This document shows positions 34,230 to 43,038 of a stretch of DNA of 64,000 bases, piece by piece. The stretch covers positions 3,968,001 through 4,032,000 of the forward strand of contig NZ_CP109796.1 in NCBI RefSeq assembly GCF_038725785.1, read 5' to 3'. The stretch comes from Termitidicoccus mucosus (lineage in GTDB: Bacteria > Verrucomicrobiota > Verrucomicrobiia > Opitutales > Opitutaceae). The position numbers and the translations under genes are program-made. A model generated the notes under the pieces. It did not search any database and had not been told where the DNA came from. It saw only the letters and a program-made list of their open reading frames with translations. Each line of letters opens with the position of its first letter. Positions within the stretch are counted from its first letter, which is position 1.

Positions 34230-35649
34230 ACGAGAGCAATTTTTCCCAGCGTTTGAATTGTTTCCTTACCTGCGCGGGGCCCGGCATGCCGGTGCCGCGG
34301 CGTTTTTCCATGGCGCGCTTGAGGTCGAAGACCGCCGTCCAGTCCTCCGCGAAGGCGGGGTGGATTTTCCGCACCTCGGCGAAGGGAACCTCGTGCAGCG
34401 GCACGCCCAGCGTTTCCGCCGCGCGCACGACGGCGCCGACGGCATGGTGCGCCTCGCGGAAGGGAACGCCGCGCTCGACCAGGTAGTCGGCGAGGTCGGT
34501 CGCGAGCAGGGCCGGGTCGGCCACGGCGGCGGCGCAGCGGTCGCGGTTCATCTTGAGGCCGGTGAAAGTGCCGGCGAGCACGTCGGCGCAGAGCGAGGCC
34601 TGGTCGAAGCTGTCGAAGAGCGGCGGCTTGTCCTCCTGGAGGTCGCGGTTGTAGGTGAGCGGGAGGCCCTTCGCGAGCGTGAGGAGCGTGTGGAGGTTGC
34701 CTTGCAGGCGGGCGGACTTGCCGCGGAGGAGTTCGCACGAGTCGGGGTTCTTTTTCTGCGGCATGAGCGAGGAGCCGGTGCAGAAGGCGTCGGGCAGGTC
34801 GGCGAACTTGAACTCGGCGCTCGACCAGAGAATCAGGTCCTCGGCGATGCGCGAGAGGTGCACGCCGAAGAGCGCGCAGGCGTGCGCGAACTCGATGAAG
34901 AGGTCGCGGTCGGCGACGGTGTCCATGCTGTTCTGCGTGACTTGCGGGCGGCCGCGCGCATCGACGAAGCCGAGGGCGCGCGCGGTGAACTCGCGGTCGA
35001 TGGGGAGCGTGGTGCCGGCGATGGCGCCGGAGCCGAGCGGGCACCAGTTGGCGCGCGCGGCGGTGTCGGCGAGGCGCGCGCGGTCGCGCTGGAGCATTTC
35101 GAGCCAGGCGAAGAGGTGGTGCGCGAGGAACACGGGCTGGGCGCGCTGGAGGTGCGTGTATCCGGGAATCAATACATCGGCGTGCCCGCGCGCGGCGGCG
35201 AGGATGGCGCGCTGGGCGGCGGCGATTTTTTCGGAGAGCGCGGCGCAGGCGTGCCGGAGGAAGAGGCGCATGTCGGTCGCGACCTGGTCGTTGCGGCTGC
35301 GGGCGGTGTGGAGCTTGGCGGCGGCGGGGACGCGCCGGGTGAGCGCCTGCTCGATGTTCATGTGCACGTCCTCGAGCTTCACGTCCCACGCGAACCTGCC
35401 CGCGTCGATCTCGGCGAGGATGGCGTCGAGGCCGGCGTGGATGGCGTCGCGCTCGGCGGCGGTGAGGATGCCGGCGTGCGCGAGCATGGCGGAGTGGGCC
35501 TTGCTGCCGGCGATGTCGAAGGGCGCGAGGCGGCGGTCAAACGAAACCGATTCGCTGAACGCGAGCATGAGCTCGGCGGGACCGGCGGAGAAGCGGCCTC
35601 CCCAGGTGGCCTGGGCGGCTTTGGTTTGGGCGGGTTTGGCTTTGGCCAT
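34228..35649 (-). CDS. argH: argininosuccinate lyase
   Basis: A 473-residue homotetrameric fumarase/aspartase-fold enzyme that splits argininosuccinate into arginine and fumarate, the last step of arginine synthesis. Marks: [13 protein letters not shown] at the N terminus, [16 protein letters not shown], the signature [12 protein letters not shown] with the catalytic Ser in its loop, and the conserved [12 protein letters not shown]. No other arginine genes are nearby. Upstream (35650-35812) it is divergent from a small exported-protein gene. Confidence 0.96.
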   Translation of the reverse strand: MAKAKPAQTKAAQATWGGRFSAGPAELMLAFSESVSFDRRLAPFDIAGSKAHSAMLAHAGILTAAERDAIHAGLDAILAEIDAGRFAWDVKLEDVHMNIEQALTRRVPAAAKLHTARSRNDQVATDMRLFLRHACAALSEKIAAAQRAILAAARGHADVLIPGYTHLQRAQPVFLAHHLFAWLEMLQRDRARLADTAARANWCPLGSGAIAGTTLPIDREFTARALGFVDARGRPQVTQNSMDTVADRDLFIEFAHACALFGVHLSRIAEDLILWSSAEFKFADLPDAFCTGSSLMPQKKNPDSCELLRGKSARLQGNLHTLLTLAKGLPLTYNRDLQEDKPPLFDSFDQASLCADVLAGTFTGLKMNRDRCAAAVADPALLATDLADYLVERGVPFREAHHAVGAVVRAAETLGVPLHEVPFAEVRKIHPAFAEDWTAVFDLKRAMEKRRGTGMPGPAQVRKQFKRWEKLLS

Positions 35650-35812
35650 GATCGGGAGATGAGTGGAGGGTGGCGGTGAGGAGAGTGGAAGTCAGAGGCG
35701 GGCGGGCACGGGATGCGGATGGGTATCGCACGCGGTGAGGGGCGCGGGGGCAACGCGAAAGCGCGGAAAGGCGGGAGTTGCGCGCGGGGGCGATTGGGGC
35801 AAGAGTGGGCGC

Positions 35813-36340
35813 ATGTTTTTGCGATTCGCCGTGCTTGCCGCCGCGTTGTGCGCGGGGGGCGCGCCTGCCGCCGCCGAACCGGCGCCGGGGGGCGCGGCGG
35901 CCGCCGCGCATCCTTACGCGACCGTGGTCGTGCCGCGCATGAAAACCTCCATCTATGTCGGGAGTGTCGCGCTGGAGATGACCGCGCTCACGCGCAACGA
36001 CGCCGGCCGCTACGACGCGGGCTACAAGGCCAGGGTGACGCCGTATTTTTTCTGCAACGAGAGCGGCCGCCTGTGGATCGATTTCTCCGACGAACAACTC
36101 GCGCAACTCGAGCGCGGCGAGCGCGTGGCCTTCACGGGCGGCGCGAAAACCGCCGGCGGCAAGGAGCGCCGCGTCGAGGGCCACGCGACGCCGTCCGCCC
36201 CCGGCGTGCGCGACGGGAAGATCAAGGTGCGCGTGTTCGTCACGGCGAAGACCCAGTTGATTTTCAACACCACCTACCGCTTTGCCGAAACCTCCGCGAC
36301 CGGGGCGCCGTCATTCATCGGCGGCGCCCCGGCGTTGTGA
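35813..36340 (+). CDS. small exported protein, function unknown
   Basis: Start set at ATG 35813, giving 175 residues with a signal peptide (MFLRFAVLAAALCAGGAPAAA). Upstream in-frame codons only add Arg/Gly-rich noise. The mature part is one compact domain: MKTSIYVGSVALEMTALTR, a patterned middle (YKARVTPYFFCNESGRLWIDF) and a beta-rich end (KVRVFVTAKTQLIFNTTYRF). I do not recognise the family. A lipoprotein gene follows 76 bases later on the same strand, so the two may form an envelope-protein operon. Confidence 0.75.
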   Translation: MFLRFAVLAAALCAGGAPAAAEPAPGGAAAAAHPYATVVVPRMKTSIYVGSVALEMTALTRNDAGRYDAGYKARVTPYFFCNESGRLWIDFSDEQLAQLERGERVAFTGGAKTAGGKERRVEGHATPSAPGVRDGKIKVRVFVTAKTQLIFNTTYRFAETSATGAPSFIGGAPAL

Positions 36341-36416
36341 GCGTCCGGCGCAGACGAGCCTTGCACCGCGCGCCGGCCGGGGCCAAATAACACCGGTCTT
36401 TTTCGTCTTCCCGCCC

Positions 36417-37088
36417 ATGATTCCCTTCCGTTCCTTCGCCTGCCGGCTCCCGTATCCCAAGCTGATTCCCTCCGCCTGTCTGGCCGCCGGTGTTTTTCTG
36501 GGCGGCTGCTCCAGCCAGCCCGACTATGTGCCGGAAAACACGCCCGAGCAGCAGGCCGAGCGTCCGACGATGCAGGGGCAGGAGGCATTTTTTGACGGCA
36601 AGCTGCTCGTCGAGGCGAATCTGGGGCGCGGTTTCCGGCTCCGGCAGGTGCGCAAAAAGGATTTCCAGAACCGCGCCGGGCTCGGCGACGGTTTCACGGA
36701 CGTGTACATGCTGGAGGAACCGGAGCCCGAGGAGCAGGTTTACATCCCGCGCATGGCCAACAGCACGCTGCCGCCGGTCGCGCTGCGCCTGCGCGTGACC
36801 AACGGCACCGACGCGCCCGTGGACGTGGAGTTCCTGCATTGCGATTCCTCGCTCGGCAACTTTGCCGTGCGGCCCGAGCATCTCACCATCGCGCCCGGCG
36901 AATCCGGCCTGCCCGACCCCATGACCTCGCTCCTCGGCGTGATGAACAACGAAATCCAGCTCAAGGTCGGCCTGCGCCTCGCCGGGAAATCCGAGTCGAA
37001 GGTCGTGACGCTGAAAGTGCTGCCCGGGCAAAACATGGACGAGGCGCGCCCAGGCCACCGGGGCGGCCCCCGCGCCCATCGCGACTGA
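36417..37088 (+). CDS. putative lipoprotein
   Basis: Start set at ATG 36417, giving 223 residues. The signal peptide ends in the lipobox LGGC with Cys31 as the lipidation site. The next residues (SSQPDYVPENTPEQQAERPT) are a typical flexible tether. The remaining domain is beta-rich (VALRLRVTNGTDAPVDVEFL, NEIQLKVGLRLAGKS), reminiscent of a DUF1425-like or Ig-type fold. I do not assign a family. It probably sits in the outer membrane facing the periplasm. Confidence 0.78.
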   Translation: MIPFRSFACRLPYPKLIPSACLAAGVFLGGCSSQPDYVPENTPEQQAERPTMQGQEAFFDGKLLVEANLGRGFRLRQVRKKDFQNRAGLGDGFTDVYMLEEPEPEEQVYIPRMANSTLPPVALRLRVTNGTDAPVDVEFLHCDSSLGNFAVRPEHLTIAPGESGLPDPMTSLLGVMNNEIQLKVGLRLAGKSESKVVTLKVLPGQNMDEARPGHRGGPRAHRD

Positions 37089-37112
37089 GGCCGACGCGGC
37101 GCGCCGCGCGAG

Positions 37113-37916
37113 TCACCGCCCCCCGCGCCGCGCGCCGGGCGGGAATTTGCGCAGGTATTTCAGCGCCACCTCGAATTCCCCCGGCATTTCCGCCCGGATG
37201 GTCACGGGCTCGCGGGTCAGCGGATGCCGGACCGTGAGTTCGCTCGCGTGCAGCGCGAGGCGCGAGATGAGCGGCTTCTCGTCCGCGCGGCCCTTGTATC
37301 CACGTTTCAATGACGACAGCAGCAGGCTCTCCCCCGGGTCGCCGTAGAACGGGTCGTTGAGCACGGGCGCGCCTGCCGCGGCCAGGTGCACGCGGATCTG
37401 GTGCGTGCGGCCGGTGAGCGGGCGGCACTCGAAGAGCGTGTATTTGCCAAAACACTCCAGGGCGCGAAATTCCGTCGCGCTCGGCTTGCCGCCGCGCTTG
37501 CGAAACACGCGCATGCGCCCGGGGTTCGACTCGTCCTGCCCGAGCGCGAGGTCGATGACGAACGCCTCGGGCAGGCCGCCCGACGGCGTGCGCGCGACCG
37601 CGGGCGCGGCGAGCTTCATCGCGCGCTCCGGCGGCAGCATGACGCAGAGCGCGAGGTATTTTTTCCCCGCGGTTTTCGACTGGAACTGCCCGCTCAGGAA
37701 ATCCAGCGCGGCCTTGTTTTTCGCGCAAAGCACCACGCCGCTCGTGTCGGCGTCGAGGCGGTGGACATTGGCCACGCCGTGGCCCAGCTTTTCGTGGACC
37801 AGCCCCATGAGGTTTTCGCGCGTCTTGTCCCAGCGATCGGGCGCGATGAGCAGGCCGCTCGGCTTGTCGAACGCGATCATGGAGTCGTCTTCAAAAATGA
37901 CTGGAGGCAGGGCCAC
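37113..37916 (-). CDS. RluA-family RNA pseudouridine synthase
   Basis: A 267-residue enzyme that isomerises uridine to pseudouridine in rRNA or tRNA. The catalytic Asp55 lies in HRLDADTSG (52-60), with the family motifs DKPSGLL (17-23), KKYLAL and RPLTGRTHQIRVHLAAAG. There is no N-terminal S4 domain, so it is of the short RluA/TruC type. Target site unknown. It is convergent with the lipoprotein gene, 24 bases apart, and divergent from the RNA/nitroreductase region. Confidence 0.93.
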   Translation of the reverse strand: MALPPVIFEDDSMIAFDKPSGLLIAPDRWDKTRENLMGLVHEKLGHGVANVHRLDADTSGVVLCAKNKAALDFLSGQFQSKTAGKKYLALCVMLPPERAMKLAAPAVARTPSGGLPEAFVIDLALGQDESNPGRMRVFRKRGGKPSATEFRALECFGKYTLFECRPLTGRTHQIRVHLAAAGAPVLNDPFYGDPGESLLLSSLKRGYKGRADEKPLISRLALHASELTVRHPLTREPVTIRAEMPGEFEVALKYLRKFPPGARRGGR

Positions 37917-38002
37917 GCCGCAGAAAAACCCGGCCGGACGCGCGCGGAAAGCCGAAAAACCGGCAAAACGTGCCCTCAGTCCGATGTCCGCCCGGTGCCG
38001 CG

Positions 38003-38060
38003 ATGGTCAAAAGTAACCAATCCGGCTAATTTTGACCATTAGACTTTCTGCAATGATAAA
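38003..38060 (+). promoter_or_regulatory. inverted repeat and candidate promoter
   Basis: ATGGTCAAAA (38003-38012) and TTTTGACCAT (38030-38039) are exact reverse complements with a 17-base spacer. The right arm contains TTGACC (38032-38037), followed after 17 bases by GATAAA (38055-38060), a plausible sigma-70 promoter reading into the possible RNA gene. A repressor on the palindrome would cover the -35. The rest of 37917-38002 shows nothing notable. Confidence 0.4.
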
Positions 38061-38099
38061 GAGATTTTGGCTGCTTTTTCGCAAAAGAACGTCGTTTTG

Positions 38100-38292
38100 G
38101 TAAAAATTGTGTTCGTAGCCGGGAATGGCCGCAGGCTTTTACAGTTTGGCATGGGCACTGCTTGTTGAGGGACTGCTTACATCTGCCCTGCTTCGGCAGG
38201 GTCTTGGGGTAACATGGATGTTCAGCCGCAAGGCTGGACAAACGAAAATATAGGGCCCGCCGTTAGGGGTTATCGGCGGGCCCTCTTTTTTT
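38100..38292 (+). ncRNA. candidate structured RNA with its own terminator
   Basis: A stretch without coding signal, bounded upstream by AT-rich promoter-like sequence and downstream by a strong terminator. Internal pairing seen by eye: CCCTGC-TTCG-GCAGGG (38186-38201), a UUCG tetraloop stem enclosed by ACATCT (near 38179) with GGATGT (near 38216), and CAGCC-GCAA-GGCTG (near 38223), a GNRA-type hairpin. It could be a small RNA (a rod such as 6S is imaginable) or a leader controlling the nitroreductase gene 150 bases downstream. I matched it to no known RNA family. Ends are approximate. Confidence 0.35.
38252..38292 (+). terminator. strong intrinsic terminator
   Basis: AGGGCCCGCCG (38252-38262), an 11-base loop, CGGCGGGCCCT (38274-38284), then C and seven T. 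It is not preceded by any plus-strand open reading frame, which is the main sign that a non-coding transcript or an attenuated leader ends here. Confidence 0.92.
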
Positions 38293-38441
38293 GTCCGGCT
38301 CGTTTTCGTTTCCGAAATGACCCGAAAAGCAGAAAGAGGCGGGCTGGGCGGGCCGTGGCCGGCCACGTTTTTTGGCCCGCGGGTGAAACATGCTTGGCAC
38401 CTTTTGCGTCTTGCCTGTCCATCTTCCTCACTCACACGCCC

Positions 38442-39080
38442 ATGAAAAAAATCCCGTCCCTCCTCCTCGCCGTCGCGTTTGCATCCAGCCTCGCCCTGGC
38501 CGACGCGCCGAACACCATCGACCTGCCCGCGCCCTCGAAATCCGGCGGCACGCCCGTGCTCACCGCCATGGCCAAGCGCAAATCCGCGCGCGCCTTTGCC
38601 GACAAGGCGCTCACGCCGAAGCAGATGTCCGACCTGCTCTGGTCCGCCGCCGGAGTGAATCGCGCCGACGGGCGCCGCACCGTGCCGTCCGCGCGCAACA
38701 AGCAGGAGGTTTCCGTGTATGCGGTCACGGCGACCGGCGCATGGCTTTACGATGCCGTAAACAACAAGCTCGTCGCCGTGGCTGGCGGCGACCTGCGCGC
38801 GCTCACCGGCCACCAAGACTATGTGAAGACCGCCGCGGTGAACCTCGTCTATGTTTTCGACGAGACCAAGGCCGGCGGCAAATCCGAGCGCGACCTGCAA
38901 TGGGGCGCGGTGAGCGCCGGCGCGATGTGCCAGAACGCGTATCTGTATTGCACCTCCGAGGAGCTCGCCTGCGTGGTGCGCGGCCTCTTCGACGCCGGGC
39001 CGCTGGCGAATGCGCTGCAACTCAAGCCCGGCCAGACCATCGTCATCACCCAAAGCGTGGGCGTGCCCGCCGCGCCCTGA
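38442..39080 (+). CDS. exported nitroreductase-family protein (SagB/ThcOx-like)
   Basis: Start set at ATG 38442, giving 212 residues with signal peptide MKKIPSLLLAVAFASSLALA. Longer upstream reading would cross the terminator at 38252. The mature part is a single FMN-type nitroreductase fold: KRKSARAFADKALTPKQMSDLLWSAAG, SARNKQEVSVYAV, and AVSAGAMCQNAYLYCTSEEL. It resembles the SagB/ThcOx type of nitroreductase-fold dehydrogenase. Export of such a flavoprotein is unusual but common among predicted proteins of these bacteria, as I recall. Substrate unknown. Confidence 0.85.
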   Translation: MKKIPSLLLAVAFASSLALADAPNTIDLPAPSKSGGTPVLTAMAKRKSARAFADKALTPKQMSDLLWSAAGVNRADGRRTVPSARNKQEVSVYAVTATGAWLYDAVNNKLVAVAGGDLRALTGHQDYVKTAAVNLVYVFDETKAGGKSERDLQWGAVSAGAMCQNAYLYCTSEELACVVRGLFDAGPLANALQLKPGQTIVITQSVGVPAAP

Positions 39081-39106
39081 CCGGCGCGCGCAGATTGGAT
39101 TGAGTG

Positions 39107-39215
39107 GCGTGGGCGTCCCCGCCCGCGGCATTTACAGGAGCGCGGGCTTTCCAGCCCGCGACATCGCGGACAGGAATGTCCGCGCTCCTGTCCACGGGCG
39201 GGACGCCCGTGCCAC
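39107..39215. repeat. one palindrome family nested inside another
   Basis: Outer: GTGGGCGTCCCCGCCCGCGG (39110) and CACGGGCGGGACGCCCGTGC (39193), the ends of the HGRDARAT family. Inner: AGGAGCGCGGGCTTTCC ... TGTCCGCGCTCCT (39136-39189), a complete ggagcgcggg element. The inner one sits where the centre of the outer one should be. Confidence 0.8.
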
Positions 39216-39299
39216 TCGGACCGGACCGGCGTTCCGCCTGTTTCCGTGCATTGCCAATGTCCGCGAATCGCATACACGTGATTCATCCCACCGCCGCAC

Positions 39300-40439
39300 A
39301 TGCGTCTTTTTCTACCCGCGCTCCTTCTCATGTCCGCCATCCTGCCCGCCGCCTCCACCTCGTCCGCCGAACGCCTCGTTTATTTCGGCACCTACACGCG
39401 CAGCAACGCCAGCGAAGGCGTTTATATGGCGCGTTTCGATCCGCGCACCGGCGCGCTCTCGCGGCCCGGGCTCGCGGCGCGCCTCTCGAATCCGACCTTC
39501 CTCGCGCAGCATCCCTCGCTCCCGGTGCTCTACGCGATCGGCGACGACGGCGCGAAGCCGGCGCACGGGATGGTGAGCGCCTTCCGCATCAATCCGGCGG
39601 ACGGCGCGCTCGCGCCTCTCAACGAAATCATCATCCCCGAGGAAAAGTCCGCGGCCGCGCACATCGCCGTCGATGCCGGCGGGCGCGCCGTGTTCACCGC
39701 GCACTATGGCGGCGGGTTTGTCGCCGCCGTCACGCTTGAGCCCGACGGCTCGCTCGACCATTTTGCCGGCGCGGTCCGGCATCGCGAAACCGGCGCGCAT
39801 CCGCAGCAATCCTCGCCGCACCCGCATTGCATCCATCCGCTTCCCGGGGACGGCCCCGTGCTTTCCGCCGACCTCGCCGCCGACAAGGTTTTCGCGCACC
39901 GGTTCGACTACGGGCGCGGCGCGTTCGTGTCCGATCAGCCCGCCGTGGCGGCGGCGTTCGCGCCGGGCTCGGGCACGCGCCACATCGCGTTTTCGGCGGA
40001 CTGGCGTTTTGCCTATGTCGTCAACGAACTCGCCGCCACCGTGACCGCCTGCGAACTCGACGCGCGGAGCGGCGCGTTGCGCGAAATCCAGACGATCTCC
40101 ACCGTGCCGGAAAATTTCTCCGGACGCCGCTGGGCGTCGGAGGTCGCGGTGCATCCGTCGGGCAAGTTCCTCTACGCCTCCAACCGCGCCGACCACGAGA
40201 GCATCGCGGTCTTCGCCATCGACGCGGGCACCGGCCGCCTGGCTTTCGTCGGGCACGCCACGGGCCTCGCGCATCCGCGCCATTTTGCCATCGACCCGTC
40301 GGGCGGCTGGCTGCTTTGCGCCAACCACGACGCGAACAACATTGTCGTTTTCCGCATCGACCCCGCCACGGGCGGCCTCGCGCCCGCCGGCGATCCCGTC
40401 CCGGTTCCCGCCGCCGTGTGCGTGCGGTTTGCCAGATAA
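39300..40439 (+). CDS. exported lactonase, seven-bladed beta-propeller (6-phosphogluconolactonase-like)
   Basis: A 379-residue protein with a signal peptide (MRLFLPALLLMSAILPAAS). Repeated blade motifs run through it: LVYFGTYTRSNASEGVY, HPSLPVLYAIGDDG, GSGTRHIAFSADWRFAYVVNE, EVAVHPSGKFLYASNRADHESIAVF and PRHFAIDPSGGWLLCANHDANNI. This is the Pgl/YbhE-type lactonase family. Because it is exported, the substrate is more likely an extracellular sugar lactone than 6-phosphogluconolactone. It stands alone after a palindromic repeat. Confidence 0.92.
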   Translation: MRLFLPALLLMSAILPAASTSSAERLVYFGTYTRSNASEGVYMARFDPRTGALSRPGLAARLSNPTFLAQHPSLPVLYAIGDDGAKPAHGMVSAFRINPADGALAPLNEIIIPEEKSAAAHIAVDAGGRAVFTAHYGGGFVAAVTLEPDGSLDHFAGAVRHRETGAHPQQSSPHPHCIHPLPGDGPVLSADLAADKVFAHRFDYGRGAFVSDQPAVAAAFAPGSGTRHIAFSADWRFAYVVNELAATVTACELDARSGALREIQTISTVPENFSGRRWASEVAVHPSGKFLYASNRADHESIAVFAIDAGTGRLAFVGHATGLAHPRHFAIDPSGGWLLCANHDANNIVVFRIDPATGGLAPAGDPVPVPAAVCVRFAR

Positions 40440-40493
40440 ACCCGAATTTTTCGACTCCTTGGGTCTGATACCCCGGAGTTTGACTCGGCTTGT

Positions 40494-40547
40494 CGGAGCG
40501 GCGGCGTCCTCGCCGCCGGACGGGGCGTCAGCCCCGCAGACTCGGGA
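40494..40547. repeat. ggagcggcggcgtcc half palindrome
   Basis: GGAGCGGCGGCGTCCTCGCC GCCGG followed by ACGGGGCGTCAGCCCCGCAG. This is the GC-rich family of the 7.7 kb and 19.8 kb elements joined to a second small hairpin (GGGGC...GCCCC). It lies between the convergent lactonase and esterase genes. Confidence 0.55.
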
Positions 40548-40554
40548 GGGCGGG

Positions 40555-41460
40555 CTATCGCGCGGAGGGCTTCAACTGCGCCGTGAGGAACGCATCCACT
40601 TCATCGAGCAGCCCGCGGGCCGCGTATTCCGGGCCGCCGTGGGCCGCGCCCTCGATGACCTTCAGCTTTGAAAACACTCCGGCCTTCCGCAGCGCCGCGT
40701 CGAGGCGGCGGCTTTGCGAGATCGGCACGACAGGGTCGTCCGTGCCGTGCACGATGAAAAATGCCGCGTCGCTTTTCGTCACGTAGGTGACCGGGCTCGC
40801 AGCGGCCGCTTTTTCGGGATTGTCCCTGACCGCCGCGCCGATGAGCCGCGACTCGGCGCTTTCGGGTCCGCCCAAGGAGGGTTTCTCTTTCAGCAGGCTG
40901 CGGTCGCAAAAATCCGTCGGCCCGTAATAGTCGACGACCGCCTGCACGCCGCTGGAAAAATCGAGGTTTTCGCCTGTGTCGAAGGCGCGCGTGTCGCCGG
41001 TCGTGCCGAGCAACGCCACCAGATGCCCGCCTGCCGACGAGCCCCACGCGGCGATGCGGTCCGGGTCGATGTCGTGGGACGTGGCATGGGCGCGGAGCCA
41101 GCGGATGGCGGCCTTGCAGTCTTCGAGTTGCGCGGGAAACACCGCCGTGTCGCTCAGCCGGTAGCCGATGCTCGCGACCGCGTAACCGCGCGCCGTGAAC
41201 CCGTTGGCCGCGGGCAGGCAGCGGCCCTTGTCGCTGCCGCGCCATCCGCCGCCATGCACCCAGACGATCAGCGGCAGCGGCCGGCCGCTTTTCTTTTTGG
41301 GCAGGTAGAGGTCGAGTTTCTGCCGCTCATGTCCGCCGGTGACATAGGGAATGTCCCGCAGGATTTTCGCATCGGGCGGCGCGGGCGGCTGGGCGGCGGG
41401 CGCGCCGCCGGTCAGGGCAGGGAGAGTCATGACGAAAAGAATAAGGAGGCGGATGTTCAC
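40555..41460 (-). CDS. exported alpha/beta-hydrolase (BD-FAE / acetyl-esterase type)
   Basis: Start set at GTG 41460, giving 301 residues with signal peptide VNIRLLILFVMTLPALTG. Longer reading upstream is Arg-rich and lacks homology. Oxyanion motif VHGGGWRGSDKG, nucleophile Ser in WGSSAGGH, Asp in HGTDDPVVP, and His in GAAHGGPE complete the triad. This is the family of xylan acetyl and feruloyl esterases that trim plant polysaccharides. It fits the sugar-degrading character of the window. The exact substrate is unknown. Confidence 0.9.
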   Translation of the reverse strand: MNIRLLILFVMTLPALTGGAPAAQPPAPPDAKILRDIPYVTGGHERQKLDLYLPKKKSGRPLPLIVWVHGGGWRGSDKGRCLPAANGFTARGYAVASIGYRLSDTAVFPAQLEDCKAAIRWLRAHATSHDIDPDRIAAWGSSAGGHLVALLGTTGDTRAFDTGENLDFSSGVQAVVDYYGPTDFCDRSLLKEKPSLGGPESAESRLIGAAVRDNPEKAAAASPVTYVTKSDAAFFIVHGTDDPVVPISQSRRLDAALRKAGVFSKLKVIEGAAHGGPEYAARGLLDEVDAFLTAQLKPSAR

Positions 41461-41880
41461 GAATAACAACGACGTCCGGGAACGGGGACCGGCTACCCGG
41501 GAGATGGCGCCGTCATCGCAAACCGGAAACGCCGAGATTCGCACGCCGGGGGCGCGTTTGTGAAGCCTGCAAACACGGAGGGCATCACGGGAGGGCAACA
41601 GGAAGTGGTGTCAGCCAAGCGCTGCCGCGCCAGCGACTGGGAGCGCCGGCTTCCAGCCGGCAGACGACGCGAAGCGTCGCCAAGCCCCCGGCGAGTCGCC
41701 CGTGCCGCCCCGCGCATCCACCCTCGTGGCTCTGCGCGGTTTTTGTGGCGCGATTATTTTCAAAATCGTCTTGTCGGGTGCCCGGATCGTGTCCGTTATG
41801 GCTCCCCCTCGCATAAATCCGGCAAGGAGGGCGGGGCCGCAATTCAGGGTTTTTCCCTCTCACATGCCTGTGCATTTTTC
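41461..41880. other. 420-base divergent gap between esterase and Cache-protein genes
   Basis: No protein-coding signal. It contains a small palindromic repeat, GAGCGCCGGCTTCCAGCCGG (41641-41660), which shares its form with the other mobile palindromes. The 3' part (41740-41800) is more AT-rich (GATTATTTTCAAAATCG) and is the likely promoter zone for the plus-strand gene. Nothing else seen. Confidence 0.5.
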
Positions 41881-42933
41881 ATGTCCACCGATGTCACTCC
41901 CGAACGGATCAGCGAACTCGCTGGTACCGTGCTCGCCCGCATTCGTGATTCCATCAAGGAAATCAACGAGATCAACCTTCAGGCCCGCATCCTCGCTTTC
42001 AATGCGCAGCTGGAGGCTTCCCGCGCCGGGGAGTCCGGGCGGGGATTTGCGGTCGTCGGGCAGGAAATGGTGAGTTTTTCCAACCGCACCCAGGCCGCCG
42101 CCCGCACCATCGAGATGGAAGCGGAGGGGCGCATGCGCAGCCTGGCCGAAATCAGCCACCAGCTCGCCACACGTCTGAGCGACGTGCGGAGCACGCGCCT
42201 CTGCGACTTGGCGCGGGTGAACATCGACCTCATCGACCGCAATCTCTACGAACGTTCCTGCGACGTGCGCTGGTGGGCGACCGACGCCTCCGTCGTGGCC
42301 GCGCTCGAATCGCCCGGCCACGAGACGGCGCGCCACGCCGGCCGGCGCCTCGGCGTCATCCTCAAGGCCTACACGGTTTATTTCGACATCGTGCTCGCCG
42401 ACCTGAACGGGACGATCATCGCCAACGGCCGGCCCGACCAGTTCCGCTCGACCGGCTCGGCGCATCGCCCGGCGCCCTGGTTTGCCACGGCGCTGGCCAC
42501 GGAAAGCGGTGACGAGTTCGGCTTCCAGGGGGTCCACGCCTCGGCGCTGGTCGGGGGCCGGCGCGCCTTGGTTTATTCCTGCAAGGTGTGTCGCGGCGGC
42601 GACGCCCGCGGCGAGCCGCTCGGCGTGCTCGGCATTGTTTTCAACTGGGACGGCCTTGCGCAGAAAATCATGCGCGAGACGCCCGACCAGCGTCCCTCGA
42701 CCCGCATCTGCATCGTCGATGACAGCGGGCTCGTGCTCGCCGACACCGCGGACCGCATCCTCGCGGAGCGCCTCGACTGGCCGGAGCGCTCCCGGCTTTT
42801 CAGCCAGAAAGTCGGCGCCTGCATTGCCATGTTCAAGGACGTCCGCACCCGCGTCGCCCACGCCCAGTCGCCGGGCTTCGAGACCTACCGCACCGGCTGG
42901 CATTCGGTGATACTGGAAAACGCCGACGGATGA
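41881..42933 (+). CDS. soluble chemoreceptor-tip protein with C-terminal Cache sensor
   Basis: Start set at ATG 41881, giving 350 residues with no membrane segment. Residues 20-65 (INEINLQARILAFNAQLEAS, AGESGRGFAVVGQEM) are the highly conserved hairpin tip of methyl-accepting chemotaxis proteins, the part that contacts CheA/CheW. A helical stretch follows, then a PDC/Cache-type sensor (about 120-345), beginning IDLIDRNLYERSCDVRWWAT and containing VYFDIVLADLNGTIIANGR. The order is reversed relative to ordinary receptors and the signalling rod is very short. It probably senses a cytoplasmic ligand. No chemotaxis genes are adjacent. Confidence 0.85.
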   Translation: MSTDVTPERISELAGTVLARIRDSIKEINEINLQARILAFNAQLEASRAGESGRGFAVVGQEMVSFSNRTQAAARTIEMEAEGRMRSLAEISHQLATRLSDVRSTRLCDLARVNIDLIDRNLYERSCDVRWWATDASVVAALESPGHETARHAGRRLGVILKAYTVYFDIVLADLNGTIIANGRPDQFRSTGSAHRPAPWFATALATESGDEFGFQGVHASALVGGRRALVYSCKVCRGGDARGEPLGVLGIVFNWDGLAQKIMRETPDQRPSTRICIVDDSGLVLADTADRILAERLDWPERSRLFSQKVGACIAMFKDVRTRVAHAQSPGFETYRTGWHSVILENADG

Positions 42934-43038
42934 TAAGCGACCGCACCATCCGTCGGTGCGTGGCCCATTTCGGCGGTCCGGCGGGAGATGCCGGTTAACG
43001 GAGCGTGACGGACGGCTTTTCGTTGCTTGCGCCGGCCT

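Noticed and set aside
38139-39131. A 330-codon open frame on the minus strand across the terminator and the nitroreductase gene
   Set aside because: It crosses a strong terminator hairpin, has no start-region signal and overlaps a gene with a signal peptide and a nitroreductase fold.
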